Made by a program: the position numbers and the translations under genes
The notes under the pieces: model-generated
The model's input: the letters and a program-made list of their open reading frames with translations, nothing else
Database searches by the model: none
What the model was told of the DNA's origin: nothing
In this document: piece by piece, positions 34,900 to 44,000 of the stretch
Position numbering within the stretch: the stretch's first letter is position 1
Layout of the letters: each line of letters begins with the position of its first letter
From: Ruania halotolerans
Lineage (GTDB): Bacteria > Actinomycetota > Actinomycetes > Actinomycetales > Beutenbergiaceae
Reading direction: 5' to 3'
Length of the DNA stretch: 64,000 bases
NCBI RefSeq assembly: GCF_021049285.1
Contig: NZ_CP088017.1
Span: forward strand, 4,103,380-4,167,379

Positions 34900-36816
34900 T
34901 CACGCTGGGGTGAGCCTCTCGTACGGGATCACCTCAGCGGCCGTGGAGAAAAGGCCCACTCCTCGCTCGACCACGAGGCGCAGGTAGCGCGCCTCAACAC
35001 CAGGTAGGTCAACATCTCGAGGGAGCTGGTCGCGGTTCCACGATCCGGCGGCCACCTCGGTGAACGTGCTGCCGTCTGTGCTGGCCTCGATCCGGTAGTC
35101 CGTAGCGATGCCGTTGAAACCGTCGATCCTGGGGACGTACCGCACGGCGGCCAGAGTGCGCGCGGTACCCATATCGATCGTGAGCGTATGCGGCTGCGGG
35201 TCTGGCGGGTCATCGGCATAGTCCGAATGCCAGTGCGTGCGGACGTCACCGTCCACCGCTCGGGACGCTGGTGAGGACGGGCTCTGGGTCGATGCCGTAG
35301 CACTCAGTTCGGACGGCGGGACCGCTGTTCCGCCCGGCTCCTCCGGCCAAACCGGAGCACTGATTGGCTCGTCCACCACGTGGTCGACCGACGGTGCCGG
35401 GCCGGTACCGCGAATGAGCAGGTCGCTGACCACGGCCGCGTGGTCGGAGTAGAAGGGGTAGATGTCGTCGAGGGCACTGCGCTGGTGCTGCGGCAGACGC
35501 TCGACTCTCGTGGACGAGCCGAGCACCCGCACATCGTCACCGCGGGTCAGAATGTAGTCGATCCTCGCCGGCGCGTAGGTGTACGCATTGCTCGCGCTGA
35601 ACGTGCGGCCCGGGAAGCGAGCAGCATCCGGATTGGCCTCACGGTAGGTGTCGGTGAAGTCGGCGTCTTCGAAGGCGCCCATTGCCGGCCAGTCGACCAC
35701 CAGACCTTCGTGCCCCGGCGCATCGGCGAACTGCTCTGACCAGTCCAGCGGCGACAGCGCGTTGGTATCGCCGGCGACAATCACCGGCGACTCGTCCGTG
35801 ACGAACTGAGGCAGGTGTTCGCTGAGAATCTCGTCGGCCATCTCCACTCGTTCGGCGCGGTCAGTCGCCGCGAGCTCCTGACTCGTGGCGCCCGGTTCCA
35901 GCCCGCGAACGTTTTCGATGGCGGTCCGGGTCAGTGGCGACCAGGCGTTGTCGCGATGTGAGAGCCACATGCTGAAGGCGTGCGTGCTGCTGCCGTCTGG
36001 CAGGGTCAGCCGCGCACCGCCGAAGTTGAACGACGAGACGTGCTCACCGTCGACGACCGGGTAGATCTCCTCGACCGGAAGGTGGGTGAACAGCCACAGA
36101 TTGTCGCGGTCTTCGGCCTGCCCCGGTTCCCGCGTGAGCTGCACGCCACGGTAGACCCGGTCGTCGGCGCGGCCGCCGTTCAACGCCTCGACGATCTCAT
36201 CTCCCGTGCCGTACGTCTCGACGCTGAAGAGCACATCCGGATCCTCGTGCCGGACGAACTCCAGGAGCTCCTGCACGTTCTGCTCTTCGCGGCCGTGACC
36301 GTGCACCTCATCGAGGCGGCCGCCATTCAGGAGATTGAACGCCATGACGCTCAGTTCCGTGCCGACCTGGTCCGGCCGAAGCAGGCTCGACTGCAGGCGG
36401 ATCTCGATGTCTCCGCCAGGCGCGATGAACGTCCGGTCATCAACCTGACCCGAGTCGTACACCGTGGCGCGATGGAGCACGGCGCCACTGCTGGCCGCGC
36501 GAACCTCGACGATGGTCTCGTAAACCCAGCCGCCACGCCGTGGAGCGCGCAGATCCACGCTGCACTCCGACCCGGCTGCCGCGCTGTGCGTCTCGGTCTG
36601 CGTCGTCCGACGAGCGTGCAGCCGGGCATCGGCCTCTGGCTCGTCGTCACAGACGAGCTGCATGTGATGGACTCCCCGGGCTGTCTGGTTCCCCGGTGTC
36701 CCGCCGAGCATGAAGGTGACGTCGTGGCGTGCCGGGTCACTCTCGTGCGGCGCCGGTCCCGCCGCAACGCCGGAGGTCAGCGCTACGAGCACGGCCATCA
36801 GTGCGGGGATCCTCAT
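34900..36816 (-). CDS. Secreted endonuclease/exonuclease/phosphatase-family phosphodiesterase with discoidin domain
   Basis: A 638-residue secreted enzyme. Sec signal at 1-19 (MAVLVALTSGVAAG). Residues 30-150 form a beta-rich domain. The EEP catalytic domain (about 155-468) has MAFNLLNGG (158-166), metal Glu200 in FSVETYG, GDTNAL (349-354), RIDYIL (418-423) and SDHAAV (457-462), the full DNase I/sphingomyelinase set. A C-terminal F5/8 type C (discoidin) domain (about 500-636) probably binds sugar. It should cleave phosphodiesters or phosphomonoesters outside the cell. Its start overlaps the stop of the DUF4091 gene, as the last gene of a sugar-import operon. Confidence 0.87.
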   Translation of the reverse strand: MRIPALMAVLVALTSGVAAGPAPHESDPARHDVTFMLGGTPGNQTARGVHHMQLVCDDEPEADARLHARRTTQTETHSAAAGSECSVDLRAPRRGGWVYETIVEVRAASSGAVLHRATVYDSGQVDDRTFIAPGGDIEIRLQSSLLRPDQVGTELSVMAFNLLNGGRLDEVHGHGREEQNVQELLEFVRHEDPDVLFSVETYGTGDEIVEALNGGRADDRVYRGVQLTREPGQAEDRDNLWLFTHLPVEEIYPVVDGEHVSSFNFGGARLTLPDGSSTHAFSMWLSHRDNAWSPLTRTAIENVRGLEPGATSQELAATDRAERVEMADEILSEHLPQFVTDESPVIVAGDTNALSPLDWSEQFADAPGHEGLVVDWPAMGAFEDADFTDTYREANPDAARFPGRTFSASNAYTYAPARIDYILTRGDDVRVLGSSTRVERLPQHQRSALDDIYPFYSDHAAVVSDLLIRGTGPAPSVDHVVDEPISAPVWPEEPGGTAVPPSELSATASTQSPSSPASRAVDGDVRTHWHSDYADDPPDPQPHTLTIDMGTARTLAAVRYVPRIDGFNGIATDYRIEASTDGSTFTEVAAGSWNRDQLPRDVDLPGVEARYLRLVVERGVGLFSTAAEVIPYERLTPA

Positions 36817-38549
36817 CGTTCTTGCCTTCCCTGGGTGGTGTCGTTCGTGGGTGTGGCCCTCGTCCGCTCGAGCTCGTCCAGGATGCGCTCGTCCACCGCT
36901 CGGCGGGTGAGCCAGTAGTGCTCGACGTCGTTGCTGAATGCGTCGTACCTGAGCCTCCCGCCCTGGTCGATGTACGAGGTCGCAGTGGCGTGATCGGTCA
37001 GCTCACGGAGCAGCTGCAGGGCGCGGTGGTCGTCCATCGCCTGCGCAAACACCCGGTGCCGTAGTGACGGCACGGCACGGCCATCGGCACCGGGGTAGAC
37101 GATGAACGGATCACCGGCGGGGAACGCACCCCCCGCGCACGTGTCGTGGTACGGGTCGACCGTCGCCACGGAGTACTGGGTGTTCCAGAAGTTGAATCCC
37201 CAGTGCAGGAAGCCGGGCGCACGGGCTGCAAAGAGCTGGCGCCCGAGTATGCGGTTCCGTAGAGACGGCAGACCGATGAAGCGGTTGGCCACGTCACGAT
37301 GCTGGGAGACGCAGTGGTACACCCACGGGCTGATCCCGGCATCGAGGAACGTCTGCACATGGTCGGTGGCGACGATGGGAGTGGCTACCACTCCCTCGCG
37401 GGCGAACGCGAAGTCGCTGAGGGCGTCGGCCACCCGCGCACCCTCCAACAGGTCAGCCACGACGTCGCGTGCCCGCCGGTAGTCCGCGAGCATCTCGGCA
37501 CGTGGCTCGTCGCTGACGTGGAAGAAGACGTCGCCCTCCCAGTGCTCGGCCAGATACTGGCGCAACTGCGGTAGCAGGTCCTCCATCAAGGTCCGATACC
37601 GAGGGTCGGTCGCGGGCACGTGCCAGCCGAACCGTTGCTCAGTCCCGTTCGGCGTCGCGACATCGATCGCGGGGGTTGCCCGAGCGCCCCACTGGGTGAA
37701 CAAGTGAGCGATTTCCAGGGTGTGGATCCCGTGTCGGGCGCACATCCGCAACCACCGGTCCAGCCGGTCGAACCCGAACTGGTAGCCGTCGCCATCGTCG
37801 CTGATCTCGATCAGCTGCACAGTGGTCCTCGTCCCGCCGACGGCCGTGTCCAACGGGGGTGTCCAGGTCGGGGTGAGGATGGAGTTCGCCCGCATCGCAG
37901 CGAGGGCCTCGACGTAATGGTCAAGGATTCGCCAGTGCTCCTCGCTGAACACGTCGACGCCGTAGTAGTCGGCGAGACAGTCCGCGTGCAGCCAATGCGA
38001 GTTGACGATGTCCAACGGTGGCAGCCGAATCGGATGGACCGTCACCGGCACCTGCATGCGGTGCAGCACCTCACCCGTGTTGTCGCTGCTCACCACTACC
38101 GTGAGGTCGTGCTGCCCGGCCAGGGCCGGATCGTCGACCACGACGTCGACCCAGATCGCACGCCAGTACCCCACGGCCGGGGGGATCACTCGATCGGGGG
38201 GCAGCGGACGGAGCAGGTCCGGGTAGAGACCAGGAGTGTCTCGCAGGTATCCGTCGTCATGACCGTCGAAGGCGACGAGGGTGGCAGGCACAAGCTCGAC
38301 GGTGCTCAACCGCACGTGCTCGGCGAGCACCCCGTCCACGCCGACCCGCAACCGTGGAATCGCTTCGAGGCTCTCGGCTGCCGGCGGAAGGAACGCGAGC
38401 TGGACAGAAAGCCGCTCGCCCAGGAACCCGGATAGTGACGCTCCCTCGGATGCTCTGCGAGGAGCTTCGTCGGCAAAGACCTTCTCCAGCGAGTCGACGC
38501 ATCGAAAGGTCCACTCGGTACGGGGGACAGTGGGCGGCATGGATGTCAT
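36813..38549 (-). CDS. DUF4091 domain protein, GH123-like glycoside hydrolase candidate
   Basis: A 578-residue protein with no signal peptide, so probably cytoplasmic. An N-terminal beta region (1-165) precedes a (beta/alpha)8-like part with VNSHWLHADCLADYYGV, FFHVSDEP (an Asp-Glu pair at a strand end, likely catalytic, as in GH123) and WVYHCVSQHRDVANRF. The C-terminal part ending QAMDDHRALQLL is the DUF4091 stretch. GH123 enzymes cleave N-acetylgalactosaminides with substrate assistance. It is coupled on both sides (ATGA overlaps) to a sugar permease and to the secreted phosphodiesterase, suggesting it cuts the imported glycan. Confidence 0.83.
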   Translation of the reverse strand: MTSMPPTVPRTEWTFRCVDSLEKVFADEAPRRASEGASLSGFLGERLSVQLAFLPPAAESLEAIPRLRVGVDGVLAEHVRLSTVELVPATLVAFDGHDDGYLRDTPGLYPDLLRPLPPDRVIPPAVGYWRAIWVDVVVDDPALAGQHDLTVVVSSDNTGEVLHRMQVPVTVHPIRLPPLDIVNSHWLHADCLADYYGVDVFSEEHWRILDHYVEALAAMRANSILTPTWTPPLDTAVGGTRTTVQLIEISDDGDGYQFGFDRLDRWLRMCARHGIHTLEIAHLFTQWGARATPAIDVATPNGTEQRFGWHVPATDPRYRTLMEDLLPQLRQYLAEHWEGDVFFHVSDEPRAEMLADYRRARDVVADLLEGARVADALSDFAFAREGVVATPIVATDHVQTFLDAGISPWVYHCVSQHRDVANRFIGLPSLRNRILGRQLFAARAPGFLHWGFNFWNTQYSVATVDPYHDTCAGGAFPAGDPFIVYPGADGRAVPSLRHRVFAQAMDDHRALQLLRELTDHATATSYIDQGGRLRYDAFSNDVEHYWLTRRAVDERILDELERTRATPTNDTTQGRQER

Positions 38550-39361
38550 CCCTTCAGGCCGATGGAGGCGACGCCTTGGACGAACCGGCGTTGCAGGAAC
38601 AGGTAGATGAGAAACGGAACGAGGAACGAGACCGTGGCACCGGCCATCACCAGGCCGTAGTCGGTGAGGAACCGTCCCTGCAACCGCGCGGCCGCGAGGG
38701 TGACGGTCTGCATGGACTCGTCGGAGATCACGACGAGTGGCCAGAGGAAGTCATTCCAGGCCGTGATGAAGGTGAAGACGGTCAATGCGATCAAGACCGG
38801 TTTGATCAGCGGCAGCACGATGGCGGCGAAGATCCGCAGGTCCTTGGCTCCGTCGATCCGAGCCGCCTCCAAGAGCTCATCGGGCACACTGGACATGAAC
38901 TGCCGGATCAGGAAGACGCCGAAGGCGTTGATGATCGGCAGGATGAGCGCGACCGGCGTGTTCAGTAGCCCGAGATCCCGGACGATGAGGAAAAGCGGGA
39001 TGATCGTCACCTGGACGGGCACCATCATGGTGGCGATATAGACCCAGAACAGCGCCTCGGAGCCAGGGAATGGCTTTTTCGCGAACGCGTACGCAGCCAG
39101 TGAGCTGACCACGAGGTTCACCACGCAGGCGAGCACCACCACCACTGCACTGGTGACGAGCGCCCGACCGAATTGGTACTCGGTGAACAAGCGCACGAAG
39201 TTGTCGAGCTGGAGTTTGGCCGGGTCGAATGCCAAGGAAACGGTCGTCGACTCCTGGATGCCGGTGAGCACCATGAACGCGAACGGGAGCAGCGCTGCCA
39301 CGACCAAGAGGAGTAGCGCAGTGTTCACTGTGATCTGGACAGTTCGATGAAGCACGGGCAC
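38546..39361 (-). CDS. Carbohydrate ABC transporter permease (MalG type)
   Basis: A 271-residue permease with six helices. The EAA loop reads DELLEAARIDGAKDLRIFAAIVLPLIKP, and the C-terminus ends QRRFVQGVASIGLKG, typical of this group. GTG 39361 is the likely start (GTG 39355 is an alternative), with AGGAAG upstream inside the previous gene's end. Its stop overlaps the DUF4091 start. It works with the permease and binding protein at 39365-41547. Confidence 0.92.
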   Translation of the reverse strand: MPVLHRTVQITVNTALLLLVVAALLPFAFMVLTGIQESTTVSLAFDPAKLQLDNFVRLFTEYQFGRALVTSAVVVVLACVVNLVVSSLAAYAFAKKPFPGSEALFWVYIATMMVPVQVTIIPLFLIVRDLGLLNTPVALILPIINAFGVFLIRQFMSSVPDELLEAARIDGAKDLRIFAAIVLPLIKPVLIALTVFTFITAWNDFLWPLVVISDESMQTVTLAAARLQGRFLTDYGLVMAGATVSFLVPFLIYLFLQRRFVQGVASIGLKG

Positions 39362-39364
39362 TCC

Positions 39365-40312
39365 CTACTTCCTGCTCAGCAGGACGCGTTGCGTGAACGA
39401 GACCAGGAACACGATCACGAAGAGGACCATCGCCATGGCGGAGGCGTAACCCATCTGCATGTTCTCGAAGCCGGTGTTGTAGATGGCCATCACCAAGGTC
39501 ACGGTGCCTCCACCGGGTCCGCCACCGGTCATCGCGTAGACGAGGTCGAAAACCTGGAAGGACCAGATGGTGCCGAGGATGACCACCAGGAAGGTGACGG
39601 GGCGCAGTGAGGGGACGGTGATGGACCAGAACTGCCGCACACCACCGGCGCCGTCGATCGATGAGGCCTCGTACAGATCCTCCGGGATGTCCAGCATGCC
39701 GGCGTAATAGATCACCAGGAAGTAGCCGATGTTCTTCCAGACCGTGACCAGGGCAACGACTATGAGCGCCGTCGTTGCTTCGCCGAGCCAGTTGACGTTG
39801 TTGATGCCGACCAGGCCAAGGATCGAGTTCACCAGACCGTCCTCGGTGCCGAGCAGGTAGCGCCAGACGCTGCCGATGATCACCATCGCAGCGATGACCG
39901 GGATGAACAACGCGGACCGGATGAAGCCGCCGAAGCGGTTGCGAAGCCGCCGCGCGATCACTGCCGCGATGACCAGTGCGAGGACTGTCTGCAGCGGTAC
40001 CGAGATCACCGTGTAGACGAAGGTCTGCCACATCGCCTGCCGGAATCCGGTGTCGGAGAGCAGGTCGCCGTAGTTCTGCAGACCGGCCCACTGTGGCTCG
40101 CCCAGCAAGGAGTAGTCGGTCAGGCTGAAGTACGCAGACATGCCGATCGGGGCAACGATGACCACCGCGAGCACGATCAGGCTCGGCATCAGGTAGCCGA
40201 GGCCGGAGAACGAGCGCCTTCTTGTGTTGGCTCGCGGTCGTTGCTGCACGGGCCCGCTGTCGGTGGCCCCGGGGATCGGTTCCGAGGCGACCGTCGTCGT
40301 CGTTGCTCTCAC
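39365..40312 (-). CDS. Carbohydrate ABC transporter permease (MalF type)
   Basis: A 315-residue permease. A polar N-tail with RRRSFSGLGYLMPSLIVLAVVIVAPIG marks the first helix. The EAA loop is DIPEDLYEASSIDGAGGVRQFWSITVPSLRPV. It overlaps the start codon of the binding protein's stop (ATGA, 40309-40312) and is three bases from the next permease. It forms the membrane channel with that protein. No ATPase is encoded here. Confidence 0.93.
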   Translation of the reverse strand: MRATTTTVASEPIPGATDSGPVQQRPRANTRRRSFSGLGYLMPSLIVLAVVIVAPIGMSAYFSLTDYSLLGEPQWAGLQNYGDLLSDTGFRQAMWQTFVYTVISVPLQTVLALVIAAVIARRLRNRFGGFIRSALFIPVIAAMVIIGSVWRYLLGTEDGLVNSILGLVGINNVNWLGEATTALIVVALVTVWKNIGYFLVIYYAGMLDIPEDLYEASSIDGAGGVRQFWSITVPSLRPVTFLVVILGTIWSFQVFDLVYAMTGGGPGGGTVTLVMAIYNTGFENMQMGYASAMAMVLFVIVFLVSFTQRVLLSRK

Positions 40313-41547
40313 TGCTGCGCAGTCTCGAGCGCCTGGTCACCGGAGGTCGCGGCGTCGGCGAGCGCCTGTTCGGGGGTCTTCTCGCCGAGCATCATCTGCT
40401 GGAGGTTGGTCAGCAGGGTGTTGTAGACGGCGGAACTGCCCGCCACGATCGGCAGTCCGTTGAACAGGTCGCTCTGCGCGTACATCTCTTCGAAGATTTG
40501 TGGTGCGACGTACTCCGCGCCGGCTGTGATCGGCGGGTACGGGGCAAGCTCGTGGAACTCAGCCATCTGGTCCGGTGACGTGATGTAGGTGACCAGGTCC
40601 GTGCAGAGCTGCCGGTCAGGGCACTGTTCGAGCAGCACCAGCGCATCTGCGGCGATGAAGGTCTCTCGCGTTTCACCCTCCAACGGCCCGATCAGTCCGA
40701 GCTCGAAGTCTCCGGCGTCGAAGGTCGGGAAGTGCGCATCCGAGCCGAACATGAACGCGGTCTGGCCGTTCGCGAAGTTGGACTGCACGTCACCCTGAAC
40801 AAGGCTCGTGACCGCCTCGGAGAGGATCTCGGAATCGCGGAGCTCCCACAGAAATTCGGCCGCGGCCACACCCTCCGGGGAGTTGAAGGCGGTCGCGCTG
40901 CCGTCCTCCGTGAAGAGTTCACCGCCGGCCTGCCAGAGCATCGGGTAGAAGTTGTCGTTCAGGATTCCCGGATGCCCGCTCCAGGCCTGCTCCGCCGGGG
41001 TGATGCCGGCATCACGGAGCTGACGGCCAGCCTCGAGGAATTCGTCCCACGTGCCCGGGGGCTCCTCGATTCCTGCCTGCGCGAGCAGATCAGCGTTGTA
41101 GTAGAGCACCCGAGCCCCGCCGACGACGAGCGGAACCGCGATCTGCTCACCGTCGACCTGGCCCTGGTCGAGGTAGAGGTAGTCCGGCGCGTCCGAGTTC
41201 GGCAGATACTCATCGAACGGCACCAGTGCCCCCTGCGCGTGGTAATCACCGATCATCTCCGCGTACATCAGGCCGACGTCCGGTCCTTCTCCTCCGGTAA
41301 TGCCGGTCAGGTAGGCCTCCTCGTAGTTCTCCCACGGGATCATCCGGACGTTGACGTCGATGCCGTGTTCCTCCTCGAAGGCCGCCAGAATCGGATCCCA
41401 CTCCGAGGCGTTGGAGAAGTCGCCGTGCGGAGGCAACCACAGGTCGAGCGAACTGACCTCCGTATCCTCGCCTGCGCCGGCGCAGGCGGCCACCAGGGTC
41501 ACGCTCGTCAGTGCTGCACCGAGCACTATCGGTCGGGTGCGCTTCAT
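40309..41547 (-). CDS. Sugar-binding lipoprotein of ABC importer
   Basis: A 412-residue family 1 solute-binding protein. The start is ATG 41547, with GGAGG 8-9 bases upstream; an ATG four codons earlier has no ribosome site. The signal MKRTRPIVLGAALTSVTL is followed by LVAAC, a lipobox. The binding fold is intact. WDPILAAFEEEHGIDVNV and the later PGTWDEFLEAGRQL are typical of the family. First gene of the operon that includes DUF4091 and the secreted phosphodiesterase, so its ligand is probably the glycan they process. Confidence 0.93.
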   Translation of the reverse strand: MKRTRPIVLGAALTSVTLVAACAGAGEDTEVSSLDLWLPPHGDFSNASEWDPILAAFEEEHGIDVNVRMIPWENYEEAYLTGITGGEGPDVGLMYAEMIGDYHAQGALVPFDEYLPNSDAPDYLYLDQGQVDGEQIAVPLVVGGARVLYYNADLLAQAGIEEPPGTWDEFLEAGRQLRDAGITPAEQAWSGHPGILNDNFYPMLWQAGGELFTEDGSATAFNSPEGVAAAEFLWELRDSEILSEAVTSLVQGDVQSNFANGQTAFMFGSDAHFPTFDAGDFELGLIGPLEGETRETFIAADALVLLEQCPDRQLCTDLVTYITSPDQMAEFHELAPYPPITAGAEYVAPQIFEEMYAQSDLFNGLPIVAGSSAVYNTLLTNLQQMMLGEKTPEQALADAATSGDQALETAQQ

Positions 41548-42057
41548 CGCTTCCTCCAAGCCTGGGACGCCAGCTACACCGCGGCATCATCGCCAGTGAT
41601 TTTTGGTGATTGAAAATGGGTTGATGCAATCAGTATCGATCACTGTCGACCACCTTCGCGCCGTCATGGGACGTCTGGCTAGTCCGTTCACAGATGTTCA
41701 AGAAAAGTCCAAGTGCGCAGCTCGAATAGTCCATGGCAAGGGCATCTTCCCGGATTCTGGGCCACCGGGGCCGGTTCGTACCTGCTCAGCACGCGGAATA
41801 CATGAGCTCTGGCACACCACTACAGATCGTTGCAATTCCAGCAAACTCGGGCGGAGTATCCGGACCGGAAAGCTCAGCGCTGCCGTCTTTCACCTGCACT
41901 TCACCGCGCATCAACCCTTGCTTCACGTTCGCGAGACTGTGTACGTTGTGCCCGCAATCACAGTGAGCACTGGTGCCAGTATCGGACAAGTGCTCCCATC
42001 TGCACGGGTGGACGACCGTGAGAAATCGACCGATTGCGGGTCCCGAAGGAGAGGCTC
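41548..42057. promoter_or_regulatory. Divergent control region between two importer operons
   Basis: About 510 bases without a convincing gene; open frames here have no ribosome site or family resemblance. It is less GC-rich than its surroundings. It holds several short dyads: cagtgat (41592-41598) with atcactg further right, gttgc-N9-gcaac-like ttgc/gcaa around 41830-41844, and actgg-tg-ccagt (41969-41980). Any may be LacI-type operators, but I cannot rank them. The right end has GAAGGAGAGG before the ATG at 42058. Confidence 0.6.
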
Positions 42058-42111
42058 ATGACTGGTTCGCATATGCCCGTGCCGTACGGCGTCGGCCGGT
42101 GCGCGTGGTGA
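42058..42111 (+). CDS. 17-codon leader ORF coupled to the permease gene
   Basis: ATG 42058 follows an excellent ribosome site (GAAGGAGAGG) yet opens only 17 codons (MTGSHMPVPYGVGRCAW) before TGA at 42109. The stop overlaps a GTG (42108) in the permease frame, as GTGA. Either this is a true leader peptide that couples or controls translation of the importer, or the permease N-terminus has a frameshift and begins here. Confidence 0.45.
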   Translation: MTGSHMPVPYGVGRCAW

Positions 42112-43058
42112 CGGCCGAGGCCACGGCCGCGCCACGCACCGCCGCCCCGCACAGGACGAATGACCGACGCTCTGCGATCAAGCGACGTCGGCTGCGGAAC
42201 CTCGGGATCTTCGCGCTGCTCGCTGGCCCCAACGTGGCCCTGCTGCTGATCTTCGTCTACCGGCCCCTGCTGCTGAGCTTCTACTACTCGATGCTGCAGT
42301 GGAACATGGGCTCGTCCGTAGCCCGGTTCATCGGCTTCGACAACTACATCGCGTGGTTCACGGATCCGGATACCCCCACGGTGATGGGCACCACGTTCCT
42401 CTTCGCCGTGGCCACTGTGGGCGGCGCATTGGTACTCGGCCTTGCCCTCGCTCTGTTGCTGAATCGCAGGCTCTGGGGGCGAGGCATCGCTCGGACCGTC
42501 GTGTTCGCTCCGTACGTTCTGTCCGGGATCGCAGTCGGCATGCTCTGGCTGTACATCTTCGACCCGCGATACGGACTTCTATCCACCCTCCTCGGTGCGA
42601 TCGGGATGGACTCACCCGAGTGGTACACGTCCTCACCCTGGGCGCTAATCATGATCATCATCGTGTACCTGTGGAAGCACGTCGGGTATGTGGCACTCAT
42701 TTACCTCGCCGGTCTGCAGGGCGTGCCGCAGGACCTGCGTGATGCCGCCGCGCTGGATGGTGCCACCAAGCTGCGCACGTTCGGCTCAGTCGTACTGCCG
42801 CTGCTCGGGCCAGTGACGTTCTTCCTGCTGATCACCACGATCCTGAGCTCGTTGCAGTCCTTCGACCTGATCAAGGCGATGACCGACGGTGGCCCGTTGG
42901 GCTCCACCACGACGCTGATGTACCAGATCTACATCGAGGGCTTCCAGACCGGGCGAGCCGGCTACGCCTCGGCCTCGGCCACGATCTTGTTCATCATCCT
43001 GCTCGTGATCACGGCCGTGCAGCTGAAGTACATGGAGAAGAAGGTGCACTACTCATGA
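42108..43058 (+). CDS. Sugar/glycerol-phosphate ABC transporter permease (UgpA-like)
   Basis: About 316 residues from GTG 42108 (GTG 42105 is equal). There is no ribosome site of its own; translation is probably coupled to the 17-codon leader. The N-tail is basic, then LGIFALLAGPNVALLLIFVYRPLLLSFYYSM is helix 1, as in UgpA/MalF-type permeases. The EAA loop is VPQDLRDAAALDGATKLRTFGSVVLPLLGP. The next permease start overlaps its stop. With the Ugp-like binding protein and the GDPD downstream, glycerol phosphate or glycerophosphodiester import is the best guess. Confidence 0.9.
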   Translation: MTAEATAAPRTAAPHRTNDRRSAIKRRRLRNLGIFALLAGPNVALLLIFVYRPLLLSFYYSMLQWNMGSSVARFIGFDNYIAWFTDPDTPTVMGTTFLFAVATVGGALVLGLALALLLNRRLWGRGIARTVVFAPYVLSGIAVGMLWLYIFDPRYGLLSTLLGAIGMDSPEWYTSSPWALIMIIIVYLWKHVGYVALIYLAGLQGVPQDLRDAAALDGATKLRTFGSVVLPLLGPVTFFLLITTILSSLQSFDLIKAMTDGGPLGSTTTLMYQIYIEGFQTGRAGYASASATILFIILLVITAVQLKYMEKKVHYS

Positions 43059-43960
43059 GCACGACCGTCGAGCGCACCCGAGCACCCCAAACCGACAGGC
43101 CCCCTCCAGCCAGGCCGGCCGCTCGCCGTCGGCCGTTCCGCGACGCACACCTGGACGCCGGCTTCTACCTGATCATGCTCGCCTCCATCCTGGTGATGGC
43201 AGTGCCGCTGGTCTGGATGTTCCTGGCCAGCTTCAAGGACAACGGCGAGATCTACTCGATGCCGCTGCAGTGGCTACCGGACGCCTTCGCCTTCTTCAAC
43301 TACGAACAGGTCTCCAGCAGCATCCCGATCGAGCGGATGTTCCTCAACAGCGTGGGCCTGACGATCGCCGGCGCCGGCCTGAAGGTCTTCCTTGGCCTGT
43401 GCTGCGCCTACGCTGTCGTGTTCATCGACGTCCCGTTCCGCAAGGCCGTCTTCGTGGTCGTGCTGTTCGCGCTGCTCATCCCCGGTCAGATCACAATCAT
43501 CCCGAACTACTCGCTGATCGCGAGCCTCGGCTGGCTGAACACCTATCAAGGCATCCTGGTGCCAGGGCTCGCCAGTGCGTTCGGCACCTTCCTGTTCCGC
43601 CAGCACTTCCTCTCGCTGCCAATCTCGGTCTTCGAGGCCGCCCAGGTGGACGGTGCCAGCCACTGGCGCCGGCTGTGGAAGTTCGCGGTGCCGATGTCGG
43701 TGCCCACGATCGCTGCGGTTGGCCTGATCTCGCTGGTGAACGAGTGGAACGACTACCTGTGGCCGATGCTCGTGACCGACAACACCGACACGATGACCCT
43801 GCCCGTCGGACTGACCCTGCTGCAGAGCCTGGACGGCATGCAGGCCTGGGGCGTGCTGATGGCCGCCACCGTGGTGGTCACCGTGCCGATGCTGCTCATC
43901 TTCCTCGTCCTGCAACGCCGACTCGTTGCCGGGCTGACTGCCGGCGCCGTCACCGGCTGA
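43055..43960 (+). CDS. Sugar/glycerol-phosphate ABC transporter permease (UgpE-like)
   Basis: A 301-residue permease. Helix 1 is FYLIMLASILVMAVPLVWMFLASFKD, the EAA loop is SVFEAAQVDGASHWRRLWKFAVPM, and the C-terminus is QRRLVAGLTAGAVTG, all typical of MalG/UgpE. It overlaps the previous permease by four bases and is followed 40 bases later by the binding protein with its own ribosome site. It forms the channel with the UgpA-like protein. Confidence 0.92.
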   Translation: MSTTVERTRAPQTDRPPPARPAARRRPFRDAHLDAGFYLIMLASILVMAVPLVWMFLASFKDNGEIYSMPLQWLPDAFAFFNYEQVSSSIPIERMFLNSVGLTIAGAGLKVFLGLCCAYAVVFIDVPFRKAVFVVVLFALLIPGQITIIPNYSLIASLGWLNTYQGILVPGLASAFGTFLFRQHFLSLPISVFEAAQVDGASHWRRLWKFAVPMSVPTIAAVGLISLVNEWNDYLWPMLVTDNTDTMTLPVGLTLLQSLDGMQAWGVLMAATVVVTVPMLLIFLVLQRRLVAGLTAGAVTG

Positions 43961-44000
43961 CCCATCGCCTGTACCGCCTTACTCATCCCAAGGAGAAACC

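Noticed and set aside
41603-42061. A 152-residue frame in the control region between importer operons
   Set aside because: No ribosome site or TAnnnT box fits its start, composition is mixed, and it runs over the leader ribosome site. I see it as noncoding DNA.
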